From positions 6,200,001 to 6,264,000 of the forward strand of contig JAHQIY010000006.1 of the NCBI GenBank assembly GCA_019054805.1: 64,000 nucleotides of DNA. Direction: 5' to 3'. Under the pieces are notes generated by a model, which had not been told where the DNA came from, did not search any database, and was given only the letters and a program-made list of their open reading frames with translations. The translations under genes were made by a program, and so were the position numbers. Source of the DNA: Brachionus manjavacas (lineage: Eukaryota; Rotifera; Eurotatoria; Ploima; Brachionidae). This document shows positions 43,466 to 55,195 of the stretch, one piece after another; position 1 is the first letter of the stretch, and each line of letters starts with the position of its first letter.

Positions 43466-44684
43466 TAGAAGGCATTTTACTTCTAAATCAGACATTAATT
43501 TTGTTTTTCGAAAGAACATTTTTCTAATTCTAAGAAAAAATTTCTATCAACTAAAAAAAATTAATCTTGGGCTATTAAACAACATTGAGCAAGATTGGCA
43601 GCATTTTATTTGCTCAATAAATGATTCAGATTTGAGCCCAGTGATGAGAATTAATGGTCCAGAGCTTGACGAGTTAACTGATAATTATAGTCATGGCTGT
43701 GTAAATTCAATAATTAAACTAAACTCTCTTTTGATATCAGAAAATTTTAAGTTAATTATTTTGAAGTTTTTCTTTTTATTTAAAAATAGTTCTGATTTTT
43801 TCAAATTTTGTATTTTGGCAGTAAATTCAGTATTTGGGATACATAAATTTGTCAAACAATTAAAAAAGTCTGACAAATTAAGTAAATTGATTGATTTAGA
43901 GGAGACCTCGAGGAAAGTCCGGGTTGATCCATTAAAGAATGAAGATAACCTAATAATGTATTTAAGATCATGTCTTCTCAATTCCTTTGACTTAAAAAAT
44001 CAGAGAGAAAATCAAGCTATAGCAGAGAAAACAAAGCTTATCAGAATGGGACTAGAATGCTGTAATTTGTATCTAGAGCAAATTGAGACCACTCTAGGCT
44101 TGGAAGTTCCAAAAACCAAAGTTTCTCAACCATCACCGAATAAGCCTGAATCCGAAAATTTTGCCACACTTCAAGAAATTATCCCTGAAAATCAAGAGCT
44201 GATTTTTGAGGATGAAATATTCGAAGCAGAGAATGATCCGAACAGTGTGGCAAAAGAAAAGCTCAAAATTGTTGAACCGGAAGAACTGAGTCTAAAAGAA
44301 AAACAGGAATTACTAAATGCTAAAAATTTATTTTATGAGTTGAAATATGCTCTAAAATGGAAGACTAATGAGTGGAAGGAGAGAGAAAAACGGGCCAAGC
44401 ATGTTAATGATAGAATACCGGGTGAAATAAGCGAATTCGGAATGAGGGAAGAAAATCATCTTTTGGATAACGATATTTTAATTTATAAATCAAGATTAAA
44501 AAAGAGGACAGATTTAAAGTCGGAATTGAAGCAATTTCAAGAAAAAAAAAGCAAATATTCTAATGATAAAAATTGGGAAAATTATCGCAGTGAGTCACAT
44601 AGCTCCATTTTATCTGATATTATGGCAAAAAGAAATAAATTAATGTGTCGATGTGATGATAGTGAGGAAATTTTTGGTGATTAA
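42894..44684 (+). CDS. VEZT: Vezatin-like membrane protein
   Basis: Vezatin is an adherens-junction membrane protein that links cadherin-catenin complexes to myosin VIIA. The chosen start ATG 42894 gives 596 aa; the frame is open upstream to an ATG at 42702, but only from 42894 does the N-terminus look like vezatin (acidic, then YLHSLGYDDDF, comparable to YLQDLGHTDFE in the vertebrate protein). A two-pass hydrophobic hairpin (FFISFFLLLSISALSIPIFI onward) lies at about residues 112-147, followed by a long helical region. The C-terminal block ENQELIFEDEIFEAEND, then LFYELKYALKWKTNEWKERE, matches the conserved vezatin motif EEQELEAYVDD..LQELKSVLGFK. Single exon here. Its first third is duplicated in inverted orientation at 38315-38879. 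Confidence 0.75.
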   Translation: MEYAEEDYEISNKVVSDYLHSLGYDDDFNELKEFDKKNEKNEALTSRPVQNLNFSKFHPVAYLFNSEFLIELVHNNREIFNESISDWDNQVIINENLKFIQSLEDFSFIRSICYHKHFFFISFFLLLSISALSIPIFISIIFLFFILTFFRYQIITKFLLIWLNLSLKYLQEAKKIFVFIKHSDLIELSLNRRHFTSKSDINFVFRKNIFLILRKNFYQLKKINLGLLNNIEQDWQHFICSINDSDLSPVMRINGPELDELTDNYSHGCVNSIIKLNSLLISENFKLIILKFFFLFKNSSDFFKFCILAVNSVFGIHKFVKQLKKSDKLSKLIDLEETSRKVRVDPLKNEDNLIMYLRSCLLNSFDLKNQRENQAIAEKTKLIRMGLECCNLYLEQIETTLGLEVPKTKVSQPSPNKPESENFATLQEIIPENQELIFEDEIFEAENDPNSVAKEKLKIVEPEELSLKEKQELLNAKNLFYELKYALKWKTNEWKEREKRAKHVNDRIPGEISEFGMREENHLLDNDILIYKSRLKKRTDLKSELKQFQEKKSKYSNDKNWENYRSESHSSILSDIMAKRNKLMCRCDDSEEIFGD

Positions 44685-45704
44685 TTTTTTTAATAAAAAT
44701 TTACGAAAAAAATGATTTCTATAATTTTTTTTGATATTTTTTCAGTCTTGAATATTTTAGGATAGAAAATTTTTGGTTTGAAAATCAAAATTTTGATAAA
44801 ATTATCAAAGCAAAACAAAAATTTTAACAAGTTTTGTTGGTCCTCTTTTTTACTTTACCAAACCTATATGTTTTTACAAAGATTAATAAAAGAAATCTAA
44901 AAATAAAAAAGGGTTAATGATGACAAAAAAAGCAACTCGAAGTTCATGACCTTGTTCACATTATCAAAACTAAATTGATTAAAATCTTAAAATAAATTAC
45001 GAAATTAGCTATTTTTTTAATAAAACATCAAATGTTTATTATAAAATATCATTTTTTTAAATTGATCTTTAAATGATTCTTCTTGAAAACTTAAAAGACA
45101 AAATTTAAAAAGCCCATAATTTTCCTCAAACCTAATTTTAACAAAAATAAACCCCTAAATTAAATTAAGACTAATTTATTAAAAAAGACCCTAACCTTTT
45201 ATTAATCCGAATCTCTAAACCAGGACTCTATCCCGGATCCGAACTGGTCCGAACGGATCCGAATTAAGCACCCGCTTCAAATCTAAATGAGTTTTCTTTA
45301 AAAATAGTGGTACCAAAACATTATTTGCCATTTTAAATCCAAATTAATTTATCCAAATTATGGCTTAAACAAAATACAAAATCTAAAAAAAATTAAATTT
45401 TGCAAAATTTTAAAATATTAATTAAAATTTTATTTTTACTTTAGAGTTAAAGATTTAACAAATCATTTTAAATATAGTTTAATATTATATAATTCATTTA
45501 ATTCGTTTCATATAATTTTTTAAATCTAAAACTAAAAATTTTAATTCGAAATTTACAATTGATCATAAACTTCAATTTGACACAAAAAAGCTTTTTTTAA
45601 ATAGGTCTAATTCATTCAATATCTCAAAAGTTTTAATTCTTTCTCTATAAATTAAAATCTTACAAATTTATTAAAAAAAAATCAAAAAGATAATTAAAAA
45701 TTAT
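44685..45704. other. Spacer between vezatin and the PTGES2 pair
   Basis: AT-rich; a short GC-richer patch at about 45215-45265 repeats GGATCCGAA and GGTCCGAA. No gene recognised. Confidence 0.45.
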
Positions 45705-48569
45705 TTAGAAAATGATAAATCTTTTGCTTTTTTTATTTAAATTTTCTTCTTTTTGCTGGATTTCTTTGACTTGTGTATCAGATAATTTGTCTGGGTTGTT
45801 TAAAACAAATCCTCCTTTGCTGTTCTCAACCTGTTCTTTGCACGAATCGTACCAATGTTTGATTTTACTATGCGTCATCATATCTTCAAACGCTGGACAG
45901 CCTTCATATGAAGAAATAGCTCCATATAGTGCCTTTTAAAATGATAGTTTTTAATTCAATAAAAAAAATTATGTGTCCTAAAAATTAACTCATTTTTTCG
46001 ACAATACAACTAATATAAACTAAAATTAGAATAATCAAAATATTGGTACCCTTTTGGTTAATTAAAATTGTAAAAAATTAAATTCAAGATTGATTTTTTG
46101 AATTGTTCAAAATAAACTCTTTGAAAATAAATTTTAAACCTCCTTTTTGGGAATTATCAGTTTTATCTATTTAACGATTTTCGACTTTATTGTAAATTGA
46201 TTACGAGAGGCATATCTTCAATTATTTTATTTTATTTTTTTATTGAAGTCGTTTCAAATCTCCTGAATATTTTTTTTCTTGATCCCATGATGAACCAAAA
46301 ATTTACTATATTGGCAATAATTCTGAAATGAATCTCAATTGTTTAGTATCTCATCAACAATGTATCGGCTTTGTGAATTTTTATATAAAAATTCGAATAA
46401 AAATTTAAATTCTTAATAAAAATATGATTTTGTATTTCAGATTTTTCTGTAAGCTTTAAGATGCGAAATAAACAATGTTTTATTTAACTGTCCAGTTTAA
46501 AGGAAAGATAAAAAAATTCTTGTCAGTAAATTAAAATTGAAAATTAGAATTAAAAAAAAAATTTTTTCAATTAAAACCACCTAATTCAAAATTATTTAAT
46601 TAAAGATGACAGAATTTTAAAATTTAAATAAAATAAATTTACAAATTGCAAAAAAAAATCGAATTAGAAAAGATCATAGAGACAAAAAAATGAAATCTCA
46701 AAATATCTCAGAATTATATTTGGTCATTAATATTTTGCTGTTAATTTAAATTAATTTTTAATTGTTGAATTTAGTGAAGCATATTTTGCTTCATGTTATT
46801 ACATCATTTAAGCTCAACTTTGTCAACTCAATTAATGAAAAAGAATTTTATTTTTCTAATGGAAGGTTTATATAAAAATTCACACTGGTCAGTATATTAA
46901 AATAAAAAAGAAGTATTTATTTAATGTTTAATAATTATTAGTCAACTAAAATTTATCAAAGACTGTTCAGTATAGTGACATAATACTTGCATTTGTTATA
47001 CATGAAAAATTATTTTTTTTAAACAAAGTAAGAAAATTTCCCAAGCTATTTGAAAAAAATCTTAGTTCTTCTTTTTAGTCGATTTACTGATTTTAAAATT
47101 AATTTTTTACTCTTAATAAAGTAAAGAGAAAAATAAATCTCAAAATGTAATTTACATTTTCATTAAAAATTTTTTCAATATTAATTTTTTTTCATTTATA
47201 TAACTTATAAATCTTTAACCAGGAGGAAACAATTAATTCGCAATATTTAAAACATTTACCAAGTCAGATAGGTTCGGTCTGGATCCTCCCATGAAAGTGC
47301 CTCTCAAAGAATTAACCCATTCATCGCACATTTCGTACATGGAAACTCTTACATCTTCTTTTAAATTGTACCTTAGATAAAATTTAACAACAATAAATTA
47401 AATTTGTAAATCCACTACTTTCTTTTGAGACTTTTTCCCAAAATAAACATGACAGCTGATCCTATGTACTTAATGCATGATCGTTGAAAATCTGAAAAAT
47501 TATTTTTCCAATCTCCGACTTGGTCATACCAATTGAATGCGGCCAAAGTTTCGTTCATGGTTCGATAAACATTTGGAGATATTACATGAATGAATTTTGA
47601 ATCGACCCATTTTCGCCAATCTCTCTCATCTCTTTTGAAAAAAAAAATTTTCCTTCCATTTTCTTTAAATTCTTCAATGATTACTTTCTTTCGCTGACAT
47701 CTTTTCCATCAGTCATTTTTTCCGAGTGAAGCATCACGAAATACTTGTTCACAAATTCCGTCGATTTATTTTTCTCACCAGAATCAACTTCTATCGGTTC
47801 ATAATATTTAACTATTTGAGCCAAAGGAGTACTTGGGTCTAATCGCAGGGTCTCCAAAGCACTTACAATGACCGATGATTCATTCAGTTGCTAAACAAAC
47901 ACTTAAGATAAATAATTTTAATTTTTAAATTTACTAGAATTTCAGGATCAAGCTCGTCCGGATTTGTTTTAGAGGGACATTGAATGGCCAAAGTTGGAAC
48001 TTTTTTATAACCAGACCAGTCCAATTGTGACTTGTTAATTGAATTTACTTCGACTATGTCATAGCTGTATCCATAATAGTCCAAATAAGCTCTTACTTTG
48101 CAGCAAAATGGACAAGTCACGTACTGATACAAAGTTATTTTTATATTTCCAGGATTTTTTCCTCGATTTAACTTAAATTAAAATGGAAATAAAATTTCAA
48201 AGATTGAATTATTTAAATTACTGATCTAGAAGGATTTATTTTTCCAGGTAGATTGCTGCTTTGATAATTAATTTCAAAGCTAGGAGAATTAGACTTTCTA
48301 TTTTCCAAATAATAAGATATTGAAAAGTATGCCAGAGCACCACTTGCAAACACCACCAGTAATTTTTTTAATGAATTGTCTTTTTCTGCCGGTAATTGTG
48401 TGTTTTTATTCAAAGGAGCCTTAGTGTTTGCATTTTGAGGAGTCTCAGATGAGTTGAGACGTTTCGGTGTGAAAATAAGCCGGGAGTCTGTTTTTAAGCT
48501 GAAATAAGTTGTTTGAAATGGTTTGAAAGATCGATAAGTTCGGCGGGTTTGATTTAAAAACTTGAACAT
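45705..48569 (-). CDS. PTGES2: Prostaglandin E synthase 2-like protein, paralog B
   Basis: Glutathione-dependent membrane enzyme family that converts PGH2 to PGE2 in mammals. Six exons: 48222-48569, 47935-48171, 47685-47890, 47419-47631, 47260-47371, 45705-45932. All junctions are GT..AG with phases 0,0,2,2,0; total 447 aa. Introns are 44-54 nt except the last, 1327 nt. N-terminal Arg/Ser-rich leader and membrane segment (LLVVFASGALAYFSISYYL), then the glutaredoxin-like site VTCPFCCKVRAYLDYYGY (CPFC about 136-139), LNESSVIVSALETL, the family signature HVISPNVYRTMNETLAAFNW, and the GST-like C-terminus ending LYGAISSYEGCPAFEDMM and HWY. The two Cys of CxxC are present. The ATG is preceded by TTTTTTTAG two bases upstream. 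Confidence 0.9.
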
Positions 48570-49784
48570 GACTAAAAAAAGAATAAAAAATTTAAAAATT
48601 TTGATTCAAAAAAATTTTAATTTATTAATAAAAAATTCTAAAATTTTAAAATAAATTTCTCAGATTGAATTTAGTATCGATTCTGAGCTATCAATTTAAG
48701 AATACTCGGATCGATAAGGCAAAGATTGAGAGTAAATTTTCTTAACACTTTAAAAATATATCTAAGGTGTTTTTTTTTAAATTTTTTTAATTTTAATTTA
48801 TTAATTATTTTTTCAAAAATTCAGTGTTTTGTATTTATGAATGGACTCGCCAAAAGAATCAACATCTTTGACTTTATAACTATTAAGTCTTATTTTGGAT
48901 CTTTTTAGAAAAATTAATAATTTCTTTTAATAATTTTTTTGTCTTTTTTTTTTTGTTATTTTAATAAAATAAAATAGATATAAATTAGATGATTGAATTT
49001 TGTTGACACTGCGACTATTCTAAGTCACCAAATGAAATTCTTTTAATTAAGTAAAAAAAAATCTTTGAAAATTTTGGAGTAAAAGTTTAAAACAAAAGGG
49101 AATTTTAAAATTGCTTGAAAAGATTCCAGAAAAATTTTTAGAAACTAGAATCATTTAGAAATAAAAGCTTCACTTTTTTTCTTATAAAAATTTAAATTTA
49201 AATTTCTGATCTTCGACTAAAAATTTATTATTCTTTAATAAAAAATTATTCACAGAGATTTTCTAAAGTGCATTTTCATAATAATTATAATATTTTCAAA
49301 TTTCTTTCGTTTCTATTACGTCTACTGTGATCAGATAATTCACAAAATCAAGGAAACTTAGGTCGCAAGCTGACTGATGAACAATTTGCAGAAAACAAAA
49401 AAAGGTAATCGCTTTTTTTTTACAAATGAAAATCCAATATTTATTCCAGCACCAGTAATTTAAATTTAAAAAAAAAAAAATTCATTCCTTAGTAATTTTA
49501 TAATTATTAATAAATAAACTTTTACTTTAATTTACTTTACTAGTTTATAAATAGTTAAGATAATATTTATTACAAGATTTATAATTTTTTTTCTTAAACT
49601 TAATTGAAATTTTGTTGTTAACTGATAAATCAATTAATGCATAATTAAAAAAAACTGTATCAGTAATTGCATTATGACCTGCAAATACTAGATAATAAAT
49701 GAATTGAAAATAAAAGAAAAATTATTTTTATTCTAAAATTTTAATAAATTAAATTTCTAAAAATAATAACAATGCTTAACAAAA
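48570..49784. other. Interval between the PTGES2 paralogs
   Basis: AT-rich. One exon-like plus-strand stretch is listed separately at 49335-49404. The open frame at 48726-48908 has no support. Confidence 0.4.
49335..49404 (+). other. Exon-like stretch, unidentified
   Basis: Bounded by GATCAG (acceptor) and AAAAAG|GTAATC (donor). It encodes NSQNQGNLGRKLTDEQFAEN, unusually balanced for this DNA. No neighbouring exons could be joined. Confidence 0.25.
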
Positions 49785-51412
49785 CTATTTATTCATATAT
49801 GTAGCGTAGGCAAATGCACAAACATGAATTAAATATGTGGCCGACAAGATTCTGAAGATAATTTTTTCATTATCTGCAGTATTAGAAGAAATTTCATCCA
49901 TTTTCGGTATGTCTTCTTCTATTTTCTTATCTTTTTTTTCATCAACTAAAATTTTTTTTTCAAAATCATCATCAAAGTTTTCTATTAAAATTGGCATCGA
50001 ATTTTTGCTGGATCTTTTGTAGCCTTTCAGAATCTCTTGGTTCATTCTTTCATACCATTGTCGAAATCTAGGGTATCTGGCTATTGACTCCCGAAATACA
50101 GTACAACCTTCGTATGCTCGAACATTTCCATACATGCTCTAAATTGATTATATATACATATATATACAAAATATAATTTTCAATAAAATTTTACAATATC
50201 AGCCAAATTAGGACTATCTTTTCCACTGATAAATTTTTTTTCATTAAGACCCTCTTCCCATTGTGTCAACATCCGGTCTAAAAGATCCTTTGGTGTTTTG
50301 CCTTGGTCTTCAACATCCCTGAAAGATGAGTTTTTCTTTTAACCTAAACATTTCAATTTAATAGAAATACATACAGTCTATTGATTAACGATGGCTGTTT
50401 CTTATAAGCTTTATATACATTGAAGTAGTATACAATGTAGTATTTAATCGAGTTGTAGCGGCTTTTCCAGCAGCTTTTTTCCGAAATCAGATCAAATTTT
50501 TCAAACAAATTTTTAAAACTATCAACAGAGTTTAAATTAAAGACTGGAATGGCAAAATTGTTTATCCACTTTCTCCATTCAATAGAGCTTTTGAAAAATA
50601 ATAATTTTATAAACAATTTTAATTTTAGTTTTACTTTAAATCAGAGTTGGTAGTCGAATATTTATTTGGACTAGATGTTCCAGTCTCTCTGAGAATAGGC
50701 AAATATTTGTCCAAAATGTCATTAAAATTAATATGTTTTTCATCGCGTACACTTTCTAGTGCACTTAGAATAGCAGTGGCGTTTGCCAGATGCCATTTTT
50801 TTTTGCTAATTTTGTCTTCTAAGACCAAAATTGGAAGTTTTCTCGCTTTTGTAAATTTAGTCAATTCCTCTTTGGAATATGAGTCAACTTCAGTGAGTCT
50901 ATAAGTAAATCCGAAATAATCCAAATAGGCTCTTATCTGAGAGCAGTATGGGCAATTTTCGAATTGATAAAGATGAAGGGTTAATGGAAAATTGTTATAT
51001 GGTGATTTGTGGTATTCGACCTTTACCAAAAATTAAATATTCTACTCATTTCAAAATTTTAATTTACAATTTTTGTGGGAACAAATTCAGTGACTAACGC
51101 CAGAGATCTAATCTCTTCATTGGGATCATCAGGTTTTTTGACAAAGGTTTTTACTAAAAGAGAACCCGAAACCAAGCCGGCTGAAAGACTGATTCCGACT
51201 ATGAGTGAATAATTAACTCCTTTGCCTATTTTTTGAACTAGTGTTGATTTAAGGCGATTTTGCGGATCGAATTTTTTCGGTATTTGGAAAATTTTGACGC
51301 GGTTCTTTGCATTGGCCAAAGTCACCAGGTTTTTGTTGGACTTATGCATACAAGGTGTTTGTAGAGCCAATTTGAAAATGCTGTGAGCGGCTTTGGAGTG
51401 AAGTGGTGACAT
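49785..51412 (-). CDS. PTGES2: Prostaglandin E synthase 2-like protein, paralog A
   Basis: Tandem paralog of the gene at 45705-48569. Five exons: 51068-51412, 50635-51020, 50375-50587, 50195-50318, 49785-50138; introns 47, 47, 56 and 56 nt; phases 0,2,2,0; 473 aa. Start is ATG 51410-51412, five bases after an acceptor-like TTTTAG. Leader plus membrane segment (SLIVGISLSAGLVSGSLLV), glutaredoxin-like site FENCPYCSQIRAYLDYFGF (CPYC about 138-141), LANATAILSALESV, then the more diverged WRKWINNFAIPVFNL where paralog B keeps ISPNVYRT, and the C-terminal MYGNVRAYEGCTVF with FRQWYERM. It adds an acidic linker and a second hydrophobic tail (ILSATYLIHVCAFAYATYM) absent from paralog B. Intron positions match B except that B has one extra intron inside the thioredoxin-like domain. 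Confidence 0.87.
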
Positions 51413-51960
51413 GTTGACTAAAATAATCACATAAAATTAATGAGATTTGATTCGATTGATGTTGAGAGATTGGAAAAGGTTTATTTTTACATCATGACGC
51501 TTGATGCGAGTTATGGCAAAATTTGAAAATTTTAAATTATGCTAAAAATGCTATGTAATTTACAAAGAAATTTTTCTAGTGCAATCTTAACTTCAAAAAG
51601 TATTAATTTTTTTTATTAAAATTAAGGCGACTATTTTAGATCAATTATATTAAACTGAAAAAAGTTGTCTTATTCAGCTAGAATTCTTTTTAAAAAATCG
51701 AATTTTTTAATAAAACATTATTCTCGTAATTATGCTTGAAAAATTTTATAAAAAAGATTTTTAATTTTAAATGAAATCAAAAGAGAAATTGATTTGGTTT
51801 AAGTTCTTAAAAATAATCTCTAGTAAAAACAATGTTCCATTTTTATCTAAAACGATTTAAATAATTTTTTTAAAATTACTATTAAAAATTAATAACATTA
51901 AATTTTTTTCTTTAAAGAAATTGATTGAGATCAACACTTTAATTTTAACACATTAAATTA
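51413..51960. other. Upstream region of PTGES2 paralog A
   Basis: AT-rich, no gene seen; presumably includes its promoter. Confidence 0.4.
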
Positions 51961-52700
51961 TCAAGGCCCAGTAATTGGTCCTCTTTATTTTAGTATATAT
52001 ATTAATGACATCCCCAAAAGAAACAAAATAAAAAATGAATACTCACTGCTTTTCGCATATGATCTAGATACATTCTTCATTTACAACAAAAAAGGGAACC
52101 TAGAGAATAAGATAAATAAATACACCAACGAACCAGAACAAGGGCTAATTAAATGGAAAATGAAGATATCAGTTGGAAAGTCGAATTTAGTAGTCTTTAA
52201 ATACAAAAAAGAGAGGGATAATCTTAAAAATTTTTGGAAATAGAATACTGAGCCAAAAAGAAATCAAGTTTCTTAGTATTACATTTTATTCAAAAGTAAA
52301 TTTTATTATACTGGTAGACTTATTAAGATATTCTCAAACAAAAAATGGGGTCTTAATCAAAATACACAAGGAAATTAATATAAATCTTTAGTCGGATCAA
52401 TTTAGACTAATCCTTTCCTTGCTTGAATTCATTTTCAGAAAATAATATCAAAACACTACAAGCAATTCAGAATACAGCAGTCAGATCTATCCTTAAGTTA
52501 AAATATGATACTCCCTCCAACATCATGTATCATGAAGCTTTTAATAAACTTAAATTACTAACTTTTTGAGTTGAGAGAGAGATATGTTGGGACAGAACTG
52601 AGTTATTCTATTCCATTGGTTGTAAGACTGGTGGAGGAATACAAAGAAGGTTTCAAATCGAGATATATTGAATACCTAATTCCATTGTAATTTAAATGGA
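51961..52700 (+). pseudogene. Degenerate Jockey/I-group LINE
   Basis: Collinear with the LINE at 25200-26390: GPVIGPLYFSIYINDIPKRN, LLFAYDLD (the first catalytic Asp of FADD replaced by Tyr), IKWKMKISV, KIFSNKKWGLNQ, then RYVGTELSYSIPLVV and YKEGFKSRYIEY. Many frameshifts and stops. Truncated 5' just before the palm motif. Confidence 0.75.
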
Positions 52701-53001
52701 CTTATGTCAGGTCTCTAGACTATTATTTGACCTGAACATATCTTTAAGCACTCTTAGTTGGAAAAACTAGAGTTTAATCGTAATAAGTGGAATTTCAATT
52801 CAATTTATTTCAATTCATTTCAATTCATTGAATTGATAATACGATAAAATCAATTTTGTATGTTTTGACACATTTTTTACTTTAAATTCAAAGACTCTTG
52901 TATAATTTATTTGCTGTTTGTCTGGCAAAACGCCTAAATGAATGCTAAATTTTTGTTAATAATTCTGTTGATAGTGAGAGTTTGCTCACATCGAATGTAC
53001 A
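52701..53001. other. Spacer between two LINEs
   Basis: Includes a short TTCAAT/TTCATT repeat at about 52790-52835; otherwise nothing. Confidence 0.4.
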
Positions 53002-54665
53002 TTTAAATCCGGGAAGCTCCCCACCCACTGGAAGGAAGCGAATGTTACCCCCATCTTCAAGAAAGGTACAAGAACCGACCCAGTCAACTACAGACCTATA
53101 TCCCTCACTGCGGTGCCATGCAAGATAATGGAACGCATCATCAGAGACATCATGATGGATCACCTCATCATTAACCAGCTCATCACTCCTCAACAACACG
53201 GCTTCGTATACAAAAAGTCATGTGAGTCGAACCTACTGGAAACCCTCGATATCATAACCGAAGCTTCCAGCCGCGGATTCACCTCGATCATAGTCTTCCT
53301 CGATTTTGCCAAAGCCTTCGATAAAGTGTCCCACTCAGCACTGCTGTCCAAGCTAAAGTCTTACGGTTTCGACGGCCTCCTCCTCGACTGGCTCTCCGAT
53401 TTCCTTTCCGACCGAAAACAACGAGTAGTTATCGGCTCCAGCTCTTCAGACTGGTGCCAGGTCACGAGCGGTGTACCTCAGGGATCGGTTCTTGGTCCTC
53501 TACTATTCACCCTGTTCATCAACGACATGCCAAACGGAGTACACCACCACTGCAAGCTCTTTGCCGATGACACAAAGATCATCGCCACCATCAAGAACGG
53601 CCTCGATATTGCCCAACTACAGTCCGATATAAATCTGCTCGCGACGTGGGCTAACACCTGGCACATGAGTTTCAACGTCGAGAAATGCAAATTCATGGTT
53701 TTCAAAAATAAAACTAATCACTTTTGCACTTCTTTCAAGTTCACCATGACATCAGCTGAAACCGGTTCCAGACTGACACTTGAAGAGATCAAAACGGAAC
53801 CGAAAAGGAAAAGAAACGGAAAAGGACCTCGGCGTATATTTCTCTAGTGACCTGAAATGGAGAACCCACTGCCAACACTCGGCGGCCAAAGCCAACTCCA
53901 TTCTTGGACAACTCCGCCAGGCCTTCCATGTCTGGAATTCTCAATCCTTCAAGTCCCTGTACACTGCTTTTGTCCGACCCCACCTCGAATATGCCACCTC
54001 AGTATGGAATCCCCATAGACGAGCAGATGTAAGGATCATCGAAAACATCCAAAGGAGAGCAACCAAACTAGTAGGCCGCATCAGAGACCGTAGCTACCAA
54101 GACAGGCTCGCCATCCTGAACCTTACCACCCTCGAATCACGCAGATCAAGGGGTGATCTCATCTCCCACTACAAGATCGCAAATGGACTACTTGACGTCA
54201 AATGGCTAGCCTCAACCAATTTTATGTCGTCCATCGCCTGCCACGGCCCAGCCAACGCAATCAGGGGTCACAAAAAACGCCTTTTTGTCCAACTATCCAA
54301 CTGCCCGGCGCGAACAAACTTTCTAAATAACAGAGTTGCATCTATCTGGATCAACCTCGCGTCCTCGACAGTCAACGCTCCAACCCTTAACAGCTTCAAG
54401 GCCCGCCTCGACATACATCTTGCCCGCACGAACACCACTACCACCTAAACCTCAACGACCAACCATGGCCCAGTCAGTGAGACGGTGAGTCGAAGGCCTG
54501 GGCACACCCCAGAAGCGTTTACGCTAGGACTGGAGTGGCCTTAGCTATAAAAATCATCGTCCCACATTCCTTCTTGCCAAACGCACAACCAGTCATCATA
54601 GCGATTCAAGTTGTTTTGGATTGCTTGCAGGGTGATTCCCTGCTATGACTCAATTTATTATTATT
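53002..54665 (+). mobile_element. 5'-truncated CR1-group LINE, nearly intact RT
   Basis: GC content jumps at the left edge. Frame 1 (to 53847) has WKEANVTPIFKKG, VNYRPISLTAVPCKIMERII, VFLDFAKAFDKVSHSALL, TSGVPQGSVLGPLLFTLFI and LFADDTKII (catalytic FADD present). A frameshift in the purine run near 53795-53825 leads to frame 2 (to 54448) with KDLGVYFSSDLKW, FVRPHLEYATSVWNPH, NIQRRATKLV, TLESRRSRGDLISHYKI and NNRVASIWINLAS. A 3' UTR of about 200 bp ends in a TTATTATTATTAT tail. Apart from the single shift it is well preserved, which suggests a recent insertion. Confidence 0.9.
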
Positions 54666-54675
54666 ATCATTACAT

Positions 54676-55195
54676 TTCACGTACCAAAATCACGATTTAA
54701 AGAATCGAAATTTTTCTTGTGTACCAAGAATTATTATGCGATCCTTTTTTTCGCCGCTATCAAATAGGAGAAAATTTTTACCAGACACTTTTTGTTTATA
54801 CTTGTCATAAATTACAATTTGTTCTCTTTGCTTCGGATCACTACCAAATCACTGCCAAATCCATTCAATTGACGTCGAAGTCTTTTAAACATTTGAATCA
54901 TGTTTTTAGAACTTTTTAAATAATGAGCTGAAGAAACAATTAAACAAACTCAGTTAAATACTCATTGATTATTCTTCTGGGTTTTTCGATAGTTCTAACA
55001 GCACTTTCTTGGATATTATTTCTCACCATTCGGCCTTTAATACTAACTGGATCTGGCTGTTGACAATATAATAAATTTTTATATACACTCTTAGTTTTTT
55101 CTGGATTTGTATGAATCCGAGCTCGACTCTGAGCCGGTTTCGACATTAGGCACCACCAGTAAATTTTTTCACCAAACTCTTTTTTGAAAAATGGT
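54676..55195 (-). pseudogene. MULE-type transposase N-terminal relic with FLYWCH-like finger
   Basis: The minus strand reads GEKIYWWCLMSKPAQSRARI, a degraded FLYWCH zinc finger (YWxC..RARxHT), then KPRRIINEYLTE and, in shifted frames, QREQIVIYDKYKQK and KDRIIILGTQEKFRFF, the block that precedes the WxDGTF catalytic motif in MULE transposases. The catalytic part is cut off at the LINE's 3' end. Dead copy. Confidence 0.55.

Noticed and set aside
53789-53983. Antisense frame in the LINE
   Set aside because: Shadow of the reverse transcriptase coding strand.
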